Below are positions 58,305 through 64,000 of a stretch of 64,000 nucleotides of DNA, piece by piece. How positions within the stretch are numbered: position 1 is the first letter of the stretch; each line of letters begins with the position of its first letter. The position numbers and the translations under genes are program-made. Below the pieces are notes generated by a model. That model saw only the letters and a list, made by a program, of their open reading frames with translations. It had not been told where the DNA came from and searched no databases. The stretch spans positions 70,930,752 through 70,994,751 of the forward strand of contig CM064872.1 of the NCBI GenBank assembly GCA_032719365.1, written 5' to 3'. This DNA comes from Prinsepia uniflora. Lineage: Eukaryota > Streptophyta > Magnoliopsida > Rosales > Rosaceae.

Positions 58305-60786
58305 ATGGTGTCAACGAGCAGCATGAAGTTGTCAACAGTTGTACCAGCCACAATGACTGGTGGCCAAAACAAGGCCCATGAGCTCACCACCAAGGACTTA
58401 GCCATGAAGCTTCATTACATCAAAGGGGTCTACTTTTTCAACAGTGAGGCCGTTGAGGGCCTCACAATATATGACTTGAAGGCGCCTATGTTCCAGCTGC
58501 TCCAACTCTACTTCATTGCCTCGGGGAGGATTCGGCGGCACCCAGAGACCGGCCGGCCGTTCATCCGGTGTAACGACGGCGGTGTGAGGATTGTGGAAGC
58601 TTATTGTGAGGAGAGTGTTGATGAGTGGCTGGCCATGGCCATGGCCATGGAGGACTCCTCTCTTTTTGATGGCCTTTCTTATGGCCAGCCCCTTGGCCCT
58701 GACCTTGGTTTCTCTCCTTTAGTCTTTTTGCAGGTAACACCTATGAGTATTAAAACTCACAAGTTTCTTGCAACGTACTACTTTATAGTTAAAATTTTAT
58801 ATACAAAAATATTATTGTTTTTCTTTCCCCTTTTTTTAAGGTTTCAATAATATGCAATTTCTTAAGTTTGACAACAAAAAATACTCACAATTCATAATAT
58901 TCACAGATTCTATGCGATCCACCAAAAAAAAACAAATTATTGTACTTCTAAGCTTTTTGAAAGTTTCTTACAATTTTATCAATTGATATTGTACTCAAGA
59001 ATATATCTTGAAAGTTGCTTGAGCATCATTTTGTGCTTCCCAATAAGCTGAACTGAAAAATTCATTGCAGATGGATGCGATCCTTTTTTTACGATTGATT
59101 TCTGAATTTTATTTGATAAATATTGTTAATTTCTTAAAACATCATAAACATCAGTTTGATTTGATCTACAAATAACCAAATTAACAAAAAATTATTTTTC
59201 ATTATATATAATATTGAAAATTATTAATAGCTATATATTAAAAAATGTCAGCTTTTTGGCACATATTATACTTACCAAACAGTATGTCGCAGATGATATG
59301 GTGAGTACTTTATTTTTTGAATTTAAAATTTGTTACTATTGTTCAATAACTAGCTAGTACAATTTTATACTATAAAAAATAAATTCTTAAATTCTATAAT
59401 TTTATCTCCTTTATATTTTCATCCGATCAGTCGGTGCCTAATTCAATTCGATCGGCAGGAACCACAGTACTGCATTCTCTTGTCACAATCATCATCCTCG
59501 ATCATGCAGCTAGCAACATATATAATAAATATGTTCATAAATATTTCTGTGTATGTACGTACGTATTTGGTAAAACAATTCTATTAAATAATATTGTGGC
59601 AAATATTTCGATCAGTTAGTTACTTTCAGTAATACTTGAATCGGTAATTCATATTTAGCAAAATCCAACTTTTTTTTTTGTTCTTAATTAAGTTGGCTAA
59701 CTATTCTGGTTAGGTTTTTCACAGCAATGAATTGAAAAAAAGTTAAAATTTTATTTCAATCACGCCTTGTGCGTAGGTAATTTGAATTTCTATGCGAAGT
59801 GGTAACGAATATATAAATAAACCTAGGTTACATCTATTATACTCGATATTGTATCATATAACATAATTACTATATATGGAAATCAAATTCACGTTTTTAA
59901 TTTTTATCTGGTTAATTATTGGCCGGTGAGCATGCAGTTCACTTGGTTCAAGTGTGGAGGAATGTCATTGGGGCTCAGCTGGGCCAATGTTGTTGGAGAT
60001 GCATTTTCCGCATCAGCCTTCATCAACATGTGGGGGAAGATCATGGCAGGTCACGTGCCGGTGAAGTCGCTTCACGTGCCAGACCCTGAAAAATCTCAAC
60101 TTTCAATTCATCCCATGAAACCGTGTAATAATAGTTGTCTGAAAATGGTGGTTTCGGTTGGCGAATACTGGCTGGCACCAAACAGCCATAAGATGAGGAC
60201 ACACACGTTTCATGTCTCTGCCAAGAAACTCGATCATTTGCTCTCAAACCAACAGTCAAAATTCTCGGCGTTTGAAATTCTCTCTTCAATAATCTGGAAA
60301 GCCTTGTCGAAAATTAAGGAGAATTCGAAGGAGACGAGAATGGTGACAATTTGTACGAGAAATTCGCGCGAGATTATGGAGTTTAAATTCCCGAGCAATG
60401 GCATGGTGTTCGATGTAGTTGAAGCTGATTTTGTGGTTGCGGAAGCTGATGTGGCGGAATTGGCGGAGCTGATTTTGGACACTAGGGCGGAGGAGGATGG
60501 CGGAGAGGTGGCGGCGGGGAGGGAGGAGGGGGAGGATAATTTGGACTTTATAGCTTATGGAGCAAGACTGACGTTTGTGAATTTGGAAGAGGTGGAGATT
60601 TATGGGCTTGAATTGAAGGGACAAAAACCGGTTTATGCAAATTATACTATCAATGGGGTTGGAGATGAAGGGGTTGTTTTGGTGCTTCCGGGGCCAAAAG
60701 GCGGCCGGTTAGTGACGGCGGTCTTGCCGGAAAATGAACTTGCACCGCTGAGAAACGAGCTCGAAGGTGATTGGAGTTTAGCTTGA
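58305..60786 (+). CDS. CER26-like: ECERIFERUM 26/CER2-like BAHD-fold protein, two exons
   Basis: Exon 1 is 58305-58733 (143 codons, ending VFLQ just before GT at 58734). Exon 2 is 59938-60786 (after AG 59936-59937, beginning FTWFKCGG). The intron is phase 0 and the product 425 residues, usual for the family. CER2-type proteins work in the endoplasmic reticulum with fatty-acid elongase to make C28 or longer acyl chains for cuticular wax. Family signs: LTTKDLAMKLHYIKGVYFFN, GLSWANVVGDAFSAS at about 156-170 where BAHD enzymes have HxxxD, and YGLELKGQKPVYANYTING near 365-385 in place of the DFGWG loop. The HxxxD His is Asn160 (AAT); Asp164 remains. CER2 function does not depend on that motif, so the protein need not be inactive. 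An acidic Glu/Gly insert lies at about 325-345. ATG context is AAAATGG. The frame is open and looks functional. A BAHD transferase of another clade is less likely because both motifs are altered. Confidence 0.88.
58734..59937 (+). other. Intron of CER26-like gene
   Basis: 1204 bp, GTAACA donor and TGCAG acceptor, strongly AT-rich, no coding sequence. The single intron lies between the conserved PLVFLQ and F-x2-FKCGG stretches, as expected for BAHD-family genes. Confidence 0.88.
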
Positions 60787-62283
60787 AAATTGTATTGCTA
60801 AATTAGCAAAAGAAGAATAACTTAGGTTAAACTTCAAAAGTCATGTCAGGATTGAATTGAAGTATATCCCTTGAACGTCTAGGTAGAATAATAATGTAGA
60901 CGTAAAGATTCTTAAATTTCGAATATCCATTGTTTTGATGTTATTAATTTGTTTAATGTTAATTTCTATTTATTATATAATAAGATATCTTAAAATTTAA
61001 ATTAATATTAAGGAAGAAAAAAGTCTATCAATACTTTGTACGTACACATATATTCTTGATCTTCTAATAATATCTTTCTGCAAAAAATAATATCTTCCAG
61101 AAAAAAATGACCGAAATAATACATGTATACAAATAAGAAGACTAAAAAGATCCCACGACAATGCAAAACAAGCTCGACTAAAATTTGAAGAAAATAATAG
61201 TATGAGGTTTAGGGTTTTTATTTTACAATTTCAAGTAACAAGCTCGACGATTTGATTTTCGTTTAGAAAGCAGTTGTATATACTAATTAAGAATTACAAA
61301 AATTACACAGTAAAAAAGACAATAATTTTAAAAGTGAAGCTCAACAATGGCGTACATCGATCAACTCCCAATCTCCCAACCACCATGCTCATGCAGAAGA
61401 TGTTGCCTACAAGATCTGTACCATGTTTAAGCATTGATGTCAACAAAATTGGTAAGTGTAGATCGATATAGTCCAGACTGTATATCATTCACTTTTGGTA
61501 GTTTAATCATTAGAATAAGGCTTATTAGAGTAATGCATTCTGAACTCGTACATTTGTCACACTTTGCACTCTGTATTTGTTATTAGCTCACTTAACAGTA
61601 TGAAATGGCCGAGTAAAGTTACTCAGCTCCTTTTTCGTCCAAGGTGTTATGTTGTCGTGAAAAGTAAGAGTAAAATGGAAAATTATGACATGTTGGCACT
61701 CTTTTGCCATGTCAGCCGTGACGTGGGATGGTTTTGGGACCCACAAGTGCCAAATCAGTCATCTCTCTCCAGTTTGCATTTAATTTCAAAATTGGGGAAA
61801 AAAATTTAGGGTTTGAGTTAGATTAAAATTGGGGCTTGAATCGACAACTGGACATTGAATCGATTGAAAAGTTTTAGTGTAATCGACGCGTAGGTGTGAA
61901 CAAGTAGGTGCAGACGATTTTGAATATGATTCCTCACAAGCCTGGAGCGGACCAGTCTGTCTACAGTTAGTTTTCCTTTCCTCCATGCTTCTGGTTTCAT
62001 ATTTCTTAGATTATCCATGGAATATGCTTGCTGAGTTTATATGTCTTTGCTTCCTCCATGTTTTAATATGCTATCTTATTAGCTTGTGTCTTTATTTGCC
62101 TATTTTCTCCGTAGTCCGAATAATACGCTCAAATTGATGTGCATGTTGAAATAAGATATCTAGGCTTAGTTTGTGTTGTTGGTTTTGACATATCTATTGA
62201 AAGATAAGGTATTTGGATTGGTTATGTGTCGTGCTGCTTGGTTTGTGTTGTTGCTGGTGAAAGGGATGCTGAACTTGATGTTC
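60787..62283. other. 3' flank and intergenic DNA, no gene seen
   Basis: AATAAT near 60888 could serve in polyadenylation of the CER26-like transcript. From about 61500 onward the sequence probably belongs to the 5' side of the MuDR-type element, but I see no convincing terminal inverted repeat. Confidence 0.5.
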
Positions 62284-62465
62284 GGGTTTCACAATGCACC
62301 CTGAACTTGATGTTATGGTTTCAATTTGCACCATGTACTCGATGTTATGGTTTCACTATGCACCTTGAACTTGATGATTTGGTTTCACTTTACACCATGT
62401 ACCGATTATATTTATTGCATGTTGCACCTTGTACTTGGACTGTTGGTTACACTTTGGCACCTTAA
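62284..62465. repeat. Tandem repeats in leader of MuDR-type element
   Basis: About six imperfect copies of a 28-32 bp unit resembling TGCACCxTGxACTTGATGTTATGGTTTCA. The 79-residue frame over them is a by-product of the repeat. Confidence 0.8.
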
Positions 62466-62525
62466 GCTGATTAATCATTCACAATTTGTAATTAGTTAGT
62501 TAGTTTCTTAATTACTATTTGGTAT

Positions 62526-64000
62526 ATGCATGCAGATAACAGAGATATCTTTACTATGAAAGTTCACTATAGAGGTGAGCTACTAATAGAAGATGAGGAT
62601 TGCTGGAATTACATAGGGGGACAAGTTAAGTTCTATGACTTTGTTACAGTAGATTGGATTTCCCGTTTGAAATTGAAGTATATATGGAATAATGTAGGCT
62701 ATCTACCATCCAAGTCGTTTGTATACTCTAACGACATAAATAGTGAAATATTAGTTAAGATAACTTCTGATGTCCAGTTATTTAAACTCTGTGATAACTA
62801 TGCAAAGAGTAGCGGTTGTATCCCTCTGTATATGCAAAAAAAAAGGGGTGATGGGATCCAACTTCCAGGGCATGTGGAGATTGGAAATGAGATTGTGGAT
62901 ATGAGGAATGTGCCTAAACGGAGAAGTTTCCCAAAGAGACATATTCAATATTCTTCCACTGAATTTGATTCAAAGACTGGTGATGAGGAAAATGATGAAG
63001 ATGATCAGGATATTGAAGATCCTGAGTGGGTTGCTAATGACTTTAGGCAAGAGGCTGAGGTAAACATGGATGAGTATGATGAGAGCTTGTTTTCAGCATG
63101 TGTAGATGTTGAAGATGGTGGTGAGGCAGCCCAAGAAGAAGATGAAGCACATAATTCACCAAAACTTAATGCATTTGAGTCAGAACCAGCTGCTGGTGAG
63201 GAAGGGGATTTGGTTCCTCCTCCTCAAAAACTACCAAGAAGGAGGAAGTCTGTTGGGCTATTTAGGCAGTTTAACAATGAGGTGGATATGAAAAATCCAA
63301 AGTTTGCTCTTGGGATGAAGTTCTCAAGTGGTGCAGCTTTCAGAGAAGCTGTGAGGACATATTCTGTTAATGAACAGAAAAGGATTGTGTTCAAGGTGAA
63401 TAAGGGAGACCAAATTAGATTCAAGTGTGTCGAGGCAGAAGGATGTCCCTTTGTGATATATGCCTTTAAGGTAAACATGAGGGAGTACCTGCAAGTCAAA
63501 ACTTATAATGACTTGCATTTATGTGGAAAATGGATTGTCAATTATCATGCCAATGTGAAGTGGTTGAAGTAAAAGTATATGAGGCAGCTCACAAGCAATA
63601 AGTGGGATGTAGGTGAATTTCAGGAGTTGGTAGTTTAGGAAACTAGATATAGGTCTGGTAGGATTCAATGTTATATGGAAAGAATGATGGCCTTTCAGCT
63701 TCTAAAGGGGACCTACTTGTCCCAATATGAGAGACTTAGGGACTATTGTGAAGAGCTTGTTATAAACCAAGGGAGTACAGTGAAAATCAAGGCATAGATG
63801 GAAGGTGATGAGAAATTTAGATTCTAAAGGGTGTATGTCTGCTTGGGTGCTTCCAAGGAAGGTTGGCTGACTGGTTGTAGGCCTTTCGTTAGGCTAGATG
63901 GTGTTCATATTAAACGTCCCCACAGTAGGCAAATATTGAGTGATATTTCAGTTGATGCAAACAATGACATGTTCCTTGTGGCTTATGCCATTGTGGAGGT
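62526..64000 (+). pseudogene. MuDR-type transposase (mudrA-like), broken and cut by window end
   Basis: The first 348 codons (ATG 62526, or ATG 62556 if an AG acceptor near 62535 is used) are open. They have an N-terminal PB1-like part (FTMKVHYRGELL), a long acidic middle, and the MuDR DNA-binding region from about residue 259 (FALGMKFSSGAAFREAV, IRFKCVEAEGCPFVIYAFKV). In the same frame the reading continues with clear homology but four stops: TAA 63570, TAG 63636, TAG 63795 and TAA 63825. It continues into the start of the MULE transposase domain, LTGCRPFVRLDGVHIK, whose Asp (63897-63899) would be the first catalytic acidic residue, then SDISVDANNDMFLVAYAIVE at the window end. Because the frame is unshifted, the copy has decayed by substitutions only. 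The rest lies outside the window. Confidence 0.88.

Noticed and set aside
59926..59937. Separate gene starting at 59926
   Set aside because: The apparent start is GTG inside the intron. Exon 2 begins at 59938 after a TGCAG acceptor and joins exon 1 in phase.
62226..62465. 79-codon frame
   Set aside because: It is the translation of the tandem repeat array upstream of the MuDR-type transposase.

Overview
The window is nuclear DNA from a flowering plant, most likely a eudicot. It contains a spliced plant-type acyltransferase gene, chromodomain Ty3/gypsy elements primed by initiator tRNA-Met, En/Spm (CACTA) and MuDR relatives, and two Cassandra-type LTRs carrying a 5S-rRNA-like core. There are no bacterial-type operons. 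Most long reading frames are chance frames inside LTRs. The only clearly host gene is a CER2/CER26-like BAHD-fold gene at 58.3-60.8 kb.

Layout. 1-7553: stacked minus-oriented gypsy LTRs. One is cut by the window edge (ends 2146). One is a complete solo LTR (2214-5294, target duplication GAACA). A third, split LTR (2147-2213 plus 5295-7553) received the solo LTR. 7554-8622: 5' part of an old minus-oriented gypsy element, whose second copy lies at 17.0-18.15 kb and continues at 42.57 kb. 10.6-12.6 kb: an intron-containing fragment of the DNA polymerase alpha catalytic-subunit gene, joined to a fragment of a PDR/ABCG transporter gene. 12.87-13.52 kb: a small CACTA-like element. 13.5-17.1 kb: decayed gag-protease, interrupted by a Cassandra solo LTR (14840-15124). 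A second Cassandra LTR sits at 17397-17680.

18154-42571 is a set of nested insertions. An insertion whose two ends are inverted copies of one gypsy LTR terminus (target duplication ATAAG/ATAAA) was split by a 23-kb CACTA transposon (18893-42252, target duplication GAT). The CACTA carries a broken tnp2 gene and a second transposase-associated gene on the minus strand. It was itself hit by a non-coding LTR retrotransposon (26809-35764, target duplication CAGTG) and a solo LTR (37571-40284, target duplication CTTTA).

43126-53543 is a complete, recent Tekay/Del-type gypsy element. It has two 2922-bp LTRs, target duplication TATGA, a primer-binding site, a polypurine tract and one open 1483-residue Gag-Pol frame with a C-terminal chromodomain. 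53.5-58.2 kb is AT-rich intergenic DNA. 58305-60786 is the two-exon CER26-like gene with a TATA box. 62.3 kb to the window end is a MuDR-type transposase pseudogene with four in-frame stops.

The mobile elements do not form a pathway. The Tekay element is the only one whose proteins look able to act, and relatives of it could mobilise the non-coding LTR element. The acyltransferase-like gene would be expected to act in very-long-chain wax elongation. I did not see a clearly new biochemical system. The most unusual structures are the inverted-LTR-end insertion with its empty site preserved elsewhere in the window, and the polymerase/ABC-transporter chimera.
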